Origin: Planctomycetota bacterium
GTDB lineage: Bacteria; Planctomycetota; MHYJ01; WSZJ01
Direction of reading: 5' to 3'
NCBI GenBank assembly: GCA_016190145.1
Contig: JACPRD010000091.1
Span: 1 to 36,560 of the forward strand
Length of the DNA: 36,560 bases
Shown: piece by piece, positions 1 through 7,700 of the stretch
Layout of the letters: every line of letters starts with the position of its first letter
Numbering within the stretch: the stretch's first letter is position 1
Position numbers and translations under genes: made by a program
Notes under the pieces: model-generated
Databases searched by the model: none
The model's input: the letters and a program-made list of their open reading frames with translations, nothing else
Told to the model about the DNA's origin: nothing

Positions 1-428
1 GCCCCGATCGCCCCCAGCCCCTCCATCGTCTTGGCCTTCACGCTGGTTCGGTCTTCCGGAATCCCCAGCATCTCCGCCACCGCCCGCGCCAGCTCCGCCT
101 TCCGCTTCCCCAGCTTCGGCACCTCCAGAAACACCGTCGCGTCCACCTGCGCCGGCCGCAACCCCCGCTTCTCCAGAAGCTCCATCGCCTTCTCCACGAA
201 CACCCGCCCCGGCGTGCCTTTCCACTGCGGGTCGCCGTCCGGGAAATGATCCCCGATGTCCCCGAGCGCCGCCGCGCCCAGCATCGCGTCCACGAGCGCG
301 TGCAGCAGCACGTCCCCGTCCGAGTGCCCCACCGGCCCGCGCGGGTGCGCGAACGCCAGCCCGCCCAGCACGAACGGCCGCCCGGGCTGGAGGCGGTGAA
401 TGTCGAAGCCGAGGCCGTGGCGGGTCAT
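1..428 (-). CDS. ispF: 2-C-methyl-D-erythritol 2,4-cyclodiphosphate synthase (IspF), 3' end outside window
   Basis: This gene encodes the MEP-pathway enzyme that cyclises CDP-methylerythritol 2-phosphate to MEcPP with release of CMP, in the cytosol. Reading leftwards from the ATG at 428, the first 142 residues carry the family hallmarks. GFDIHR lies near residues 7-12 and includes the metal ligands Asp9 and His11. The GHSDGDVLLHALVDAMLGA stretch follows, then GDIGDHFPD and finally a TSVKAKTMEGLG region near the cut end. The family is about 155-165 residues long, so only some 15-20 residues are missing. No clear Shine-Dalgarno is seen. It is the last visible gene of a minus-strand run that starts with ispD 5.7 kb away; in many bacteria ispD and ispF are adjacent or fused. 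The identification is firm. Confidence 0.95.
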   Translation of the reverse strand, partial: MTRHGLGFDIHRLQPGRPFVLGGLAFAHPRGPVGHSDGDVLLHALVDAMLGAAALGDIGDHFPDGDPQWKGTPGRVFVEKAMELLEKRGLRPAQVDATVFLEVPKLGKRKAELARAVAEMLGIPEDRTSVKAKTMEGLGAIG

Positions 429-480
429 GAGAGTGGAAGAGCCTACTCTGCCGGAGGAGGGAGTGGCAAGAAGCAGGCTG

Positions 481-1575
481 CTATCTGCGCCGCACGACGA
501 ACTCGGCCTCATTGATCTCCGCCACGTCCCTGCCCTTCATGTGAAACGAAAGCGTGGATCCGGCGCGATTGATCGTCACCATGACAATTTCGTCGGAACT
601 CTGGAGCGTGACGACTTGCTGCTTCCAGGATTCGAGCGACGTCAGCAGCGTGTCCCCGATGGCGACCAGAATATCGCCACGGAGAACCCCCATGGGACCC
701 AGCGTTTTGGAGTACTTGACCGCGTAATCGAGGAATAGCCCGGTCGCCAGAGGGTCATGCCGCTGAATCTGCACCTGCGCTTCCTCACGCACGATCGGCG
801 ACGGATCGGAGGCGAGCTTCCGAAGCGAGGCAAGCGAGGACGGCTTGCGGAGCCAGGCTATGCGGTGCACGAGGACGTAAACCGCATGTTGATTCTCCGC
901 GTGCACCCGAATCGCGGCTTCGAGTTCCGGAATCATTTCCTCGGTCGCGTCCAGCGCTCTGGCGATGCTTCCGGCGACCTTCCCGTCCTTCTCTGCGTTG
1001 AGAAGCCGGAGGATCTCCTTAGGGTCGGCTTCGCTCTCCTCCAGGGAAGCGGCGGCGCTCTCGCGGCATTCGGAGGGCGCGAGCGAGGGATTCCGAAGCG
1101 CCCACTCGACGAAATCGGGCATCCAGTGATGGAGCGCTTCCTCGAGATCGCCCGAACTCAGGCCGAAGTCGCCCTCGGGGTCGAGGAGCTTCAACCAGAT
1201 CGCGATCGCATCGGCCCTTCCGGGCTCTCCCCTGGATGCGAAGCTCGCCATCAGCCGCAGGAGAGCTCGCCCCTCCTTCGCCTCCACGAGCGGATCGATC
1301 CGCCGGCGCATCTCCCCCAGTTCGGTGGCGGGCGGCGAAATTCCGGCGCGGAGTCTCTCGAGCTCCGCCTCGGCGGACTTCAGCTTCTGCTGCAGAGCCG
1401 CCGACTCGCTTTCTCCTGATTCCACAACTCCGCTCCCGTCGGCTGCCGTCAACTGGCGTTCGGTGAGCGTTTCTTCGTTTGCGCCCCCGGGCAGACGCCC
1501 GGCAAGAAAGCCGGCCGTGGCGCCGAGGACGCCCGCGACCAGGGCGATACCCGCCAGTGAGGGAGAGATCTTCAT
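481..1575 (-). CDS. Membrane-anchored protein with coiled coil and C-terminal PDZ-like domain
   Basis: The family is not a named one. The 364-residue product starts with a hydrophobic anchor (about residues 5-26). A short coiled coil (about 50-78) and an alpha-helical, HEAT-like middle follow. The end is PDZ-like, with the signature GVLRGDILVAIGDTLLTS and a hydrophobic beta pattern (about 290-350). The ATG at 1575 was chosen because it directly precedes the anchor; the open frame extends further upstream without membrane or domain features. It resembles in plan the two proteins at 7701-8795 and 8792-9889 (anchor, helical repeats, PDZ), so it is one of three paralogues here. The anchor predicts a periplasm-facing protein. 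A role as scaffold or envelope quality-control factor is only inference. It lies 52 bp upstream of ispF. Confidence 0.7.
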   Translation of the reverse strand: MKISPSLAGIALVAGVLGATAGFLAGRLPGGANEETLTERQLTAADGSGVVESGESESAALQQKLKSAEAELERLRAGISPPATELGEMRRRIDPLVEAKEGRALLRLMASFASRGEPGRADAIAIWLKLLDPEGDFGLSSGDLEEALHHWMPDFVEWALRNPSLAPSECRESAAASLEESEADPKEILRLLNAEKDGKVAGSIARALDATEEMIPELEAAIRVHAENQHAVYVLVHRIAWLRKPSSLASLRKLASDPSPIVREEAQVQIQRHDPLATGLFLDYAVKYSKTLGPMGVLRGDILVAIGDTLLTSLESWKQQVVTLQSSDEIVMVTINRAGSTLSFHMKGRDVAEINEAEFVVRRR

Positions 1576-1627
1576 CGGGGTTACTTTCCCGGCATCCGGA
1601 CCGCCACTGCGCGAGGACGTGAGCGAA

Positions 1628-3007
1628 TCATTCTGACCACGACTGGAGCAGCGAGGCGGCGCAAGTACCGATGGCGTCCTCACGCTTTTGCAGCACTTGC
1701 AGCGTGCTCTCCATTTCCGGAATTCGGCAGCCCCGCGCCAGAGCGGCAAGAGCCGCCATGACGACACGGGGCTCTGAGGAATTCAAGCCGATGTCGAAAA
1801 ACCGAACGGCTCCCGGTCCCGGGGGAATCGTCACTCGGATGAGCGAGTAAATGCTCGCCGCCGTCTCCGTGTCGCATGCGTGTATCGCGCAATACTCCAG
1901 CGCCGGCCATGCGGCAGGGTCATTCCTGTCCGCGTCGAGCGAGAACAATGTCGAAATCTCGGCTTGTGCATTCCCATCCAGCGATTCATATCGTGCCAGC
2001 AGGACCTGAGGAACATCCTGGGATCCAAGTGTTCTCATGGCCACCGCGACGGCTCGGATCATGCGGAAATCGTTCTCGGTGCGCAGCTTGAGCGACATCC
2101 AGCCGATGTCCTCGATGCGCAAAAATGCCTCTGCCGAGGCGAGAAGAGTCGCCTGGAACTCAGGTGTGACTTCAGACTCCAGGAGCAACGGCAGCAGGTG
2201 AAGCCGCACGGTTTCCCCGAACCGTCGCATCCGGGGAATGCATATCGCCAGGATGGGTGACCGACTCCTGGCGAGCTCACGACAAATCAGCTCACAGGCC
2301 TCACTCTGCTCGCAGTTTCTCAGGCCCTTTTCGACCACACCAAGATCGCTTAGCCAGGAACCGGTTGTGTACGCAGGGTTTTCCTCGCCCCTGGAGGCTT
2401 CCATGTTCCGGGCGACTTCTGGACCTGGCAACAAATCGCCGCAATTCAGCAGGGCTCGACAAAACTGCCAGGCGTCGATGCCACCCGGGGAACCGACCTG
2501 GTCGAGTTTGCCGATGAGAGACGGCCTTGCCAGATAGGCCAAGGCCGATCCGTCCACGAGGAGTCTGTTGCCGGAACGAAGCAACCCCAGGAATTCAGAT
2601 TCACCGATGCCGCACATCCTCGCGAGGATCAGATAGAGGGTTGCCCGATCATGATTCGTTTCCACGTGAGCCGCGTCAAGAAGGCATCGACCCAACTGCA
2701 ATTGCTGAACCTCAGGCAGATCGGCGAAGGCCGCCTTCCATCGATCTGGATCGAGATCCGAGAGGGCTGCAAGGGTTGACGCCAGGTTTGCGTTAATCTC
2801 ATGGTCGGAATCGTGGCCTGCGGTACGTACGGGAGAACCAGGAGGTTCAGGTTCGCGATGAACCGGGGGGTTGGGAGACCCCGGCACAGCGGATTCCGAA
2901 GGGGGCGTCGCGCTCGGCGATGAAAGGCTCAACGTCGCGACGATCAGCACCGTCGCCGCGCCCGCGATGAAGAGTACGATCCTCTGTGGGGAGGCAAGCA
3001 ACCTCAC
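1628..3007 (-). CDS. Membrane-anchored HEAT-like repeat protein of unknown function
   Basis: No named family is recognised. From the GTG at 3007 the product has 459 residues: a short basic N-terminus (MRLLASPQR), one hydrophobic segment (about 10-29), a Pro/Ser/Glu-rich linker to about residue 65, and then a long run of amphipathic helices resembling HEAT or Sel1-type solenoid repeats. Cys residues are unusually frequent in the helical part, for example in CGIGE, LLNCGD and RNCEQSEACELICR. The GTG at 3007 is preferred because a GGAGGA Shine-Dalgarno sits 13 nt upstream and the anchor follows at once. A GTG at 3037 would add ten residues and has no ribosome site. Its helical part resembles that of its downstream neighbour but it lacks the PDZ end, so it may be a divergent member of the same family. 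Confidence 0.6.
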   Translation of the reverse strand: MRLLASPQRIVLFIAGAATVLIVATLSLSSPSATPPSESAVPGSPNPPVHREPEPPGSPVRTAGHDSDHEINANLASTLAALSDLDPDRWKAAFADLPEVQQLQLGRCLLDAAHVETNHDRATLYLILARMCGIGESEFLGLLRSGNRLLVDGSALAYLARPSLIGKLDQVGSPGGIDAWQFCRALLNCGDLLPGPEVARNMEASRGEENPAYTTGSWLSDLGVVEKGLRNCEQSEACELICRELARSRSPILAICIPRMRRFGETVRLHLLPLLLESEVTPEFQATLLASAEAFLRIEDIGWMSLKLRTENDFRMIRAVAVAMRTLGSQDVPQVLLARYESLDGNAQAEISTLFSLDADRNDPAAWPALEYCAIHACDTETAASIYSLIRVTIPPGPGAVRFFDIGLNSSEPRVVMAALAALARGCRIPEMESTLQVLQKREDAIGTCAASLLQSWSE

Positions 3008-3103
3008 GGCGATCTTTACTTCCTCCGCTTGAGGCACGTCGTCGGGTGCATTCCCAGGCCAGGATTGACTCGTCGCAGCGACGCCACTACCGCTGATGCC
3101 TGC

Positions 3104-4594
3104 CTAGAACGCGACACGCAATTCTACCCCACCCACGTACGCCTCGCGCCGGCCGGTTCCGTACGCGTCCTTTGAAGCGAGCCATTGCGAGTCCAGGAGC
3201 GCGCCGCCGAAGATGGAGATCGTGGCCTGTTCGTTCACGTCCCAGGAGACGCGGAGGTCGAGTTCGTGGCCGAGGCGGCGGCCGGGGTCGAGCTCGGTCG
3301 CGCCGCCGGCCTTTTCGGGTTCGCGCCAGAGGCGGAAGTAGGCGTAAAAGAGTTCCAGGCGCAGGTCGCCGTCTTTCAGGAGCTTGGTTTCGCCCGAGAG
3401 GCGGAGTTTCGGGGCGAAGTAGTTGGAATCAATGTCGAGGCCGAAGACGTCGTCCTCGACGACGAGGGCATCGTCGATGTTCTCGTAGGAGACGAAGTCG
3501 CGGTTGACGTGGTCGGAGGGGTCGCCGCGGTCGCCGGTCAGGAACCAGAACGAGGCGTCGAGGGCGGGCTTGAAGGGCAGGGACGCGAACGGGAGGCGCG
3601 CGCCGATCCGGCCGGCCCAGGCATCCTGGCGGATGCGGTGGTCGGCGGGTTCGGCGTAGAGGCCGGTCTGCCAGTAGGCCTCGAGGTAGATCGAAAGTCC
3701 CATCGGCTTCGCGGGCCGGAAGTCGATTCCGAGGCCCGTGGTCCAGATGAGCGTCCCGGTGTCGTCGTTCTGGATGCCCGCAAAGAGCAGGTTGACGAGC
3801 GAAGGGGCGTCCTCGGTGATGGGGAGGAGCAGGTCGATGTTGACGCCGTAGAAACGCTCGTCGCGATGCTGGACGCCGCCTTCGAGCATCGTGAAGTAGA
3901 AGACGTCGACGAACGCGAGGGACTTGCGGAAGGCGTTCCACGTCAGGCGGAATCCGCCGGCGCGCGCGGTGTCGCGGAAGAGTCCGGCGGTCGCGGGGTC
4001 GGTGCCCTCGGGGGGCGCGGCGCCGTAGAGGGAGCCCTGGACGACGGACTCGGTGACGGGGGAGACGAGCGCGTACTCGCTGTTGCGCAGGTCCGCAAAG
4101 AACGCGTCGCGCGGACCGCGGAGCGAGAGCGCGAAATCCTGGAGGCCGGCCTTGAGGGAGAGTTCGCGCAGGAACAGCTCGCCGATGCGGACGTACGCGA
4201 GGACGAGGTGGGCGTCGGCGTCGTCGCCGTCGCCGAGGTCGCGGTTGGCCTCGGTGCCCCAGGTGTCGGTGTCGAACAGGTCGGCGGAGAGGGGCCGCGT
4301 GCCGATCGCCGCGGCGACCTGCACGTTCTTCGGGAGGCGCGCGGTGGCGACGATGCGGAGGTCGGGGACGAGGAAGCCCTCGCTGTCTTCGTCCGGGTCG
4401 CGGTCGAGCACGCGCGTGACGGCGTCGCTGCGCGCGGCGGCGGAGAGGGAGGTTTCGAGTTCGATGGAGAGGGAGGGTTTGTCGGCGGGCTTCGGGGCTT
4501 CTTCTGCGAAGAGGCTGGAGGCGAGGGCGAAGAAGGTAAAGGTAAAGGGGAAGGTAAAGGGAAAGGGCGGGCGGCGGTGGTCAGGCGGGAACAC
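3104..4594 (-). CDS. Outer-membrane beta-barrel protein (alginate-export/porin-like), copy 1
   Basis: The 496-residue product has an N-terminal signal peptide ending near ASSLFAEEA. A long series of alternating hydrophobic strands with acidic turns follows, ending in VGGVELRVAF, a terminal Phe typical of barrels inserted by BamA. Near residues 375-400 it has the acidic block ENIDDALVVEDDVFGLDIDS, shared with the upstream gene (ILEDDVLGLDVDSNYW). The two are therefore tandem paralogues. The plan resembles the alginate-export/OprD-like barrel group, but the substrate cannot be told from sequence. The start is a GTG placed four bases after the stop of the upstream gene, with no separate Shine-Dalgarno, so translational coupling is likely. 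The signal peptide core is encoded by a hexanucleotide repeat (4535-4567), which is unusual. Confidence 0.8.
   Translation of the reverse strand: MFPPDHRRPPFPFTFPFTFTFFALASSLFAEEAPKPADKPSLSIELETSLSAAARSDAVTRVLDRDPDEDSEGFLVPDLRIVATARLPKNVQVAAAIGTRPLSADLFDTDTWGTEANRDLGDGDDADAHLVLAYVRIGELFLRELSLKAGLQDFALSLRGPRDAFFADLRNSEYALVSPVTESVVQGSLYGAAPPEGTDPATAGLFRDTARAGGFRLTWNAFRKSLAFVDVFYFTMLEGGVQHRDERFYGVNIDLLLPITEDAPSLVNLLFAGIQNDDTGTLIWTTGLGIDFRPAKPMGLSIYLEAYWQTGLYAEPADHRIRQDAWAGRIGARLPFASLPFKPALDASFWFLTGDRGDPSDHVNRDFVSYENIDDALVVEDDVFGLDIDSNYFAPKLRLSGETKLLKDGDLRLELFYAYFRLWREPEKAGGATELDPGRRLGHELDLRVSWDVNEQATISIFGGALLDSQWLASKDAYGTGRREAYVGGVELRVAF
4535..4567. repeat. Hexanucleotide repeat inside a signal peptide
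   Basis: Five and a half hexamers of the GGTAAA/GGGAAA type run in register with the reading frame of the outer-membrane protein at 3104-4594. On the coding strand they read Phe-Thr or Phe-Pro pairs and make up most of the hydrophobic core of the signal peptide. Each unit adds exactly two residues, so slippage would change core length without breaking the frame. Confidence 0.85.
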
Positions 4595-4597
4595 GGG

Positions 4598-6106
4598 TTA
4601 GAAGGTGACCGAGATGTCGAACGACCACATCCACATCGTCTGGCTGTCCGTCCGGAAGCCGAGGTCGTCGAGGCTGTTGGACGACGTGCCCCAGATCTCC
4701 CCGTTCCACAGGATCCCGAACCCCGCGCCCAGGCTCAGGAGCTCCGACTGGTGCCAGCGCACCGTCAGGTCCACCTCGTGCCCGAGGTCCTTGCTCGAGT
4801 CCGCCCCTGCGAGGTCGAAGTCCACCAGCGCCATCGTCCGGGAGTACGCGTAGAGGAGGCCGATGTCGAAGTCCGACGCCTCGAGCAGCGATAGCCGAAG
4901 CCCGCCGCCGACGCGCACCGACCAGTAATTGGAGTCGACGTCGAGCCCGAGCACGTCGTCCTCCAGGATCATCAGCTCGTTGTTCCCTTCCATGCTCAGG
5001 AAGTCCCGGTTGCGCCGTTTATCCGGCTGCGTCCCCGTCGAGTCCGCGATCGTGTTCTCGCCACGGTCGCCGCTGTAGGCCCTTCCGCTCACCGAGAAGA
5101 ACGGCACGAGAAACTTCGCCTCCTTCGCGTCGACCTCGGGCCGGTAGTACACGCCGACGATCCCGGACCACGCGCGCTGGCCCTCGGTGTCGTCGTCGGT
5201 GACCTGCGTGAACTCTCCGTACTCGCCGTGCTGCCAGTAGCCCTCGAGGTGGAACGTCAGCGCCTTGAGCCGGAGCCCGAGCCCGCCGCCGTAGGTGTAG
5301 ACGCGGTGGTTGTTGCCGTCGTTCGAGAAGACGGTCGCGAGCAGCGTGAGCGTCGACGGCTTGTCCTTGTCGAGGAGGTTCATGTCGAGGCGCCCGCCGT
5401 AGAGCCACTGGTCGTCGTGCGCCGTCCCGCCTTCGAACGTCGTGAACCAGAACGCGCTCACCTCGACGTTCTCGTTCAGCGCGTACCCGAGCCGGAATCC
5501 GCCCGCGTCGTACTGCCGGTCCTTGATCAGCCCGTCCGCGCTCGGCAACCCCGTCAGCCCCGCCGCCGCGTTCGCCTGCACGAGCTGCGCTTCCTGAACG
5601 CTCGTCCAGAACGGCGATTCGCTGCGCCGGAGGTCCATGAAGAATGGGTGCCCGGTCCCCGCGGGGTCGACCTTGAAGTCCTGGATCCCCGCCTTGAGCG
5701 ACACGCCCGTCACGAGCATGTCGCGGATTTCGATGAAGGCCTGGCCGAAGTGCACGTCGAAGTCCAGATCGTCCTCGCCGCCCCAGAGCCCGCGCACGGC
5801 CGCGGTGCCCTCGCCCTCGCGCACCAGCTCGCGGTTCTCCAGCTCGACCGTGACCGACACCCGTTTCTCCAGGAGCAGCCTGAGCCCGATCGTCGCCGTG
5901 AGGTACGACCCGGTGTCGGAGTCCGAGTCCGGCCCGCCGATGTTCGTGCGGTCGAGCGCCTCGTTCATCGCCCCCGACCGGCCGAACGTCTTGATCTTGA
6001 GATCCCCGTAAAGTTCCACGCCCTGTGCGCTCGGCGCGTTGACGTTGTTGTCGGCGAGGGCGGGAAGCGCGGCCAGGGCCGCGAGGACCGCGAGGGCGAA
6101 GCGCAT
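4598..6106 (-). CDS. Outer-membrane beta-barrel protein (alginate-export/porin-like), copy 2
   Basis: The 502-residue product has a classic signal peptide (MRFALAVLAALAALPALA, cleavage probably before DNN). The rest is repeated amphipathic beta strands with Asp-rich loops, ending in DISVTF with a C-terminal Phe. It shares with copy 1 the motifs LKAGIQDF, FFMDLRRSE, AGGFRLGY, RDFLSMEG and EDDVLGLDVDSNYW, so the pair arose by duplication. The ATG at 6106 was chosen because GGAGAG lies a few bases upstream and the signal peptide starts there. The longer frame from 6136 adds residues that are not signal-like. It begins 31 bp after the ispD stop and is probably cotranscribed with it. It is likely a diffusion or solute-specific channel; the ligand is unknown. 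Confidence 0.82.
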   Translation of the reverse strand: MRFALAVLAALAALPALADNNVNAPSAQGVELYGDLKIKTFGRSGAMNEALDRTNIGGPDSDSDTGSYLTATIGLRLLLEKRVSVTVELENRELVREGEGTAAVRGLWGGEDDLDFDVHFGQAFIEIRDMLVTGVSLKAGIQDFKVDPAGTGHPFFMDLRRSESPFWTSVQEAQLVQANAAAGLTGLPSADGLIKDRQYDAGGFRLGYALNENVEVSAFWFTTFEGGTAHDDQWLYGGRLDMNLLDKDKPSTLTLLATVFSNDGNNHRVYTYGGGLGLRLKALTFHLEGYWQHGEYGEFTQVTDDDTEGQRAWSGIVGVYYRPEVDAKEAKFLVPFFSVSGRAYSGDRGENTIADSTGTQPDKRRNRDFLSMEGNNELMILEDDVLGLDVDSNYWSVRVGGGLRLSLLEASDFDIGLLYAYSRTMALVDFDLAGADSSKDLGHEVDLTVRWHQSELLSLGAGFGILWNGEIWGTSSNSLDDLGFRTDSQTMWMWSFDISVTF

Positions 6107-6137
6107 GGATCTCTCCGGAAACAGGTTGGGGCCCAAT

Positions 6138-6788
6138 CTACCGCCCGCCGCGCCCTTGCAACAGCTTCCAGTCCGCCGGCGTGGTGACCTTGACGTTCCC
6201 GGGGTCGCCCTCGACCATCGCGACGCCGCGCCCGCAGCGCTCCAGGAGTCCGGCCTCGTCGGTGACGTCCCACCGGAACCGCGTCGCCCGGGCGAACGCT
6301 TCGCGCAGCCAGTCCGCGCGCGCGCCCTGCGGCGTCTGCACGCGCCACAGGCCTTCGCGCGCCACGGTTCCGACGATCACGCCGCCGCGCACCTTCTTGA
6401 GCGTGTCCGTCACCGCGAGCCCCGGGATCGCCGCCCCCGCGCGGAGCGTCGCCTCCATCACGCGTTTCACGACCGCCCGCGTCGGGAACGGCCGCGCGGC
6501 GTCGTGGACGAGGACGTGGGTAGCGTCGGGGGCCGCTGCGAGCGCGGCCGCGACCGAGTCCTGCCGTCGCGCGCCTCCCTCCACGAACGTCGCGCGCACG
6601 CGCAGGAGCCGCTTCCATCGCGCAACCTCCCCGTGCGGCACCGCGATGACGACGTCGCGGATTCCCCGGAACGCGGCGAGCGCGTGGAGGATGAGCGGCT
6701 TCCCGCCGTATCGGAGAAGCGGCTTTTTCCGTCCGCCCATCCGGCGGCCGGAGCCGGCGGCGGGAATGAGGAGGGCCCAGCGGGGCAT
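6138..6788 (-). CDS. ispD: 2-C-methyl-D-erythritol 4-phosphate cytidylyltransferase (IspD)
   Basis: This enzyme transfers CMP from CTP to methylerythritol 4-phosphate in the MEP isoprenoid pathway. The 216-residue product is the usual length. It opens with the nucleotidyltransferase loop (IPAAGSGRRMGG, about residues 8-19) followed by a Lys-Pro pair. It contains VLVHDAARPF for metal and CTP handling, then AVTDTLKK, TPQGARADWL and VTDEAGLLE. It ends with the GDPGNVKVTTPADW motif that is very characteristic of IspD. It heads a minus-strand run that continues through two porins to ispF. The ATG at 6788 is the only good start, and no strong Shine-Dalgarno is visible. Confidence 0.95.
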   Translation of the reverse strand: MPRWALLIPAAGSGRRMGGRKKPLLRYGGKPLILHALAAFRGIRDVVIAVPHGEVARWKRLLRVRATFVEGGARRQDSVAAALAAAPDATHVLVHDAARPFPTRAVVKRVMEATLRAGAAIPGLAVTDTLKKVRGGVIVGTVAREGLWRVQTPQGARADWLREAFARATRFRWDVTDEAGLLERCGRGVAMVEGDPGNVKVTTPADWKLLQGRGGR

Positions 6789-6862
6789 GGGGAGGGGATA
6801 TCAGAACGGGGCGCCCGGGGCAAGGGGCGTCGAGGTGCGACAGCGGATCTGAGATCGGGGGC

Positions 6863-6883
6863 GCCAGAAGCCAGAAGCCAGAA
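6863..6883. repeat. Heptanucleotide tandem repeat (GCCAGAA)x3
   Basis: Three exact, contiguous copies of GCCAGAA lie in the space between the divergent ispD and toxin-antitoxin genes. They belong to a set of 7-bp arrays seen in several gaps of this window. Confidence 0.9.
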
Positions 6884-6913
6884 GTTGGAAGGAAATGCGC
6901 CGATGACCCGATC

Positions 6914-6960
6914 TGTGGGATAGTTTAATTTTTGTGGGAGATACAAAGAAATGTGGGATA
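6914..6960 (+). promoter_or_regulatory. Three phased direct repeats, probable antitoxin operator
   Basis: TGTGGGATA occurs at 6914-6922 and 6952-6960, with a near copy TGTGGGAGATA at 6933-6943. The start-to-start spacing is exactly 19 bp each time. The repeats sit in a locally AT-rich stretch directly upstream of, and touching, the start of the AbrB-type antitoxin. AbrB/VapB-like antitoxins commonly bind such repeats to repress their own operon. The assignment rests on position and phasing. Confidence 0.55.
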
Positions 6961-6968
6961 ATCCGCCC

Positions 6969-7253
6969 ATGCTCAAGAAGACGACCGTCCCGCCTCCCGA
7001 GGGCTGCCAGGTCCGGCTCGGCGCACGAGGACGATTCGTACTGCCCGCCGGTATCCGCCGGAGCATGAAACTCCGGCCCGGCGATGCCATCGCGATCATC
7101 CCGGAGCCGGACGGCAGTTTCCGGATCCTGAGCGTCCGCGACGCCGTCCGGCGGGTCCGGGGCCTGTACGCCCACCTCGCCCCGGGGCGGTCGCTCTCGC
7201 GGGAACTGATCGCCGAGCGCCGCCGGGAAGCGGCCCGCGAGGAGCAGGAGTGA
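6969..7253 (+). CDS. AbrB/SpoVT-type antitoxin (VapB-like)
   Basis: The 94-residue product has the swapped-hairpin AbrB fold signature: a short beta lead, then GARGRFVLPAGIRRSMKLRPGD followed by AIIPEPDGSFRI (about residues 17-55). A charged, helical C-terminal tail rich in Arg and Glu would wrap and neutralise the toxin. Its stop codon overlaps the toxin start by four bases (GTGA), the usual toxin-antitoxin arrangement. The start could also be the ATG at 6951, which has GGGAG ten bases upstream; the ATG at 6969 is preferred because it leaves the three operator-like repeats outside the gene. It would act as antidote and autorepressor. Confidence 0.85.
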   Translation: MLKKTTVPPPEGCQVRLGARGRFVLPAGIRRSMKLRPGDAIAIIPEPDGSFRILSVRDAVRRVRGLYAHLAPGRSLSRELIAERRREAAREEQE

Positions 7254-7666
7254 AGCGACGGCCGGAGTTCGTCCTCGACGCTTCCGCGCTGCTCGCCCTC
7301 CTCCAGGACGAGCCCGAAGCCGCCGCGGTCGAGCGGCTTCTCGGGCGCACCGCAGCCATCAACTCGGTGAACTGGTCGGAAGTCCTGACGAAGCTCTCGG
7401 ATTTCGGAGCGGACCCTGACGAAACGGCTTTCCGCATCCGAGGCGGAGGCGCGCTGACGGAGACGCTTCAGGTTCTGCCCTTTCAGGAGCGGGAGGCGCG
7501 CAAGGCGGCGCGTCTGAGGCAAGGGACTCGCGCCCACGGCCTGTCGCTCGGCGACCGCGCCTGCCTCGCCACGGCAGGTCTGCTCCGTGCGACGGCGGTC
7601 ACGACCGACGGCGCCTGGGAGGGGCTTCGTCTCGGGGTCGGGGTGAGGGTGCTGCGGCGGAGCTGA
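7250..7666 (+). CDS. PIN-domain ribonuclease toxin (VapC-like)
   Basis: The 138-residue product has the PIN-domain layout. FVLDASALLALL near residues 7-18 holds the first catalytic Asp. SVNWSEVLTKL (about 40-50) supplies the conserved Glu. GLSLGDRACLATAG (about 95-110) holds the central Asp, and AVTTDGAW holds the last acidic position. These four acidic residues bind the metal in VapC-type RNases, which cleave tRNA or rRNA. The start is a GTG overlapping the antitoxin stop, with GGAG just upstream, so the pair is translationally coupled. All catalytic residues appear to be present, so the toxin should be active unless neutralised. Confidence 0.88.
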   Translation: MKRRPEFVLDASALLALLQDEPEAAAVERLLGRTAAINSVNWSEVLTKLSDFGADPDETAFRIRGGGALTETLQVLPFQEREARKAARLRQGTRAHGLSLGDRACLATAGLLRATAVTTDGAWEGLRLGVGVRVLRRS

Positions 7667-7700
7667 GCGATCGGCCTCGCCGGCCTCACGCGCTCAGGAC

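Noticed and set aside
3185-4894. Long plus-strand frame opposite the porin genes
   Set aside because: It crosses two real barrel genes and gives a low-complexity Glu/Gly/Val/Arg-rich product, so it is a shadow frame.
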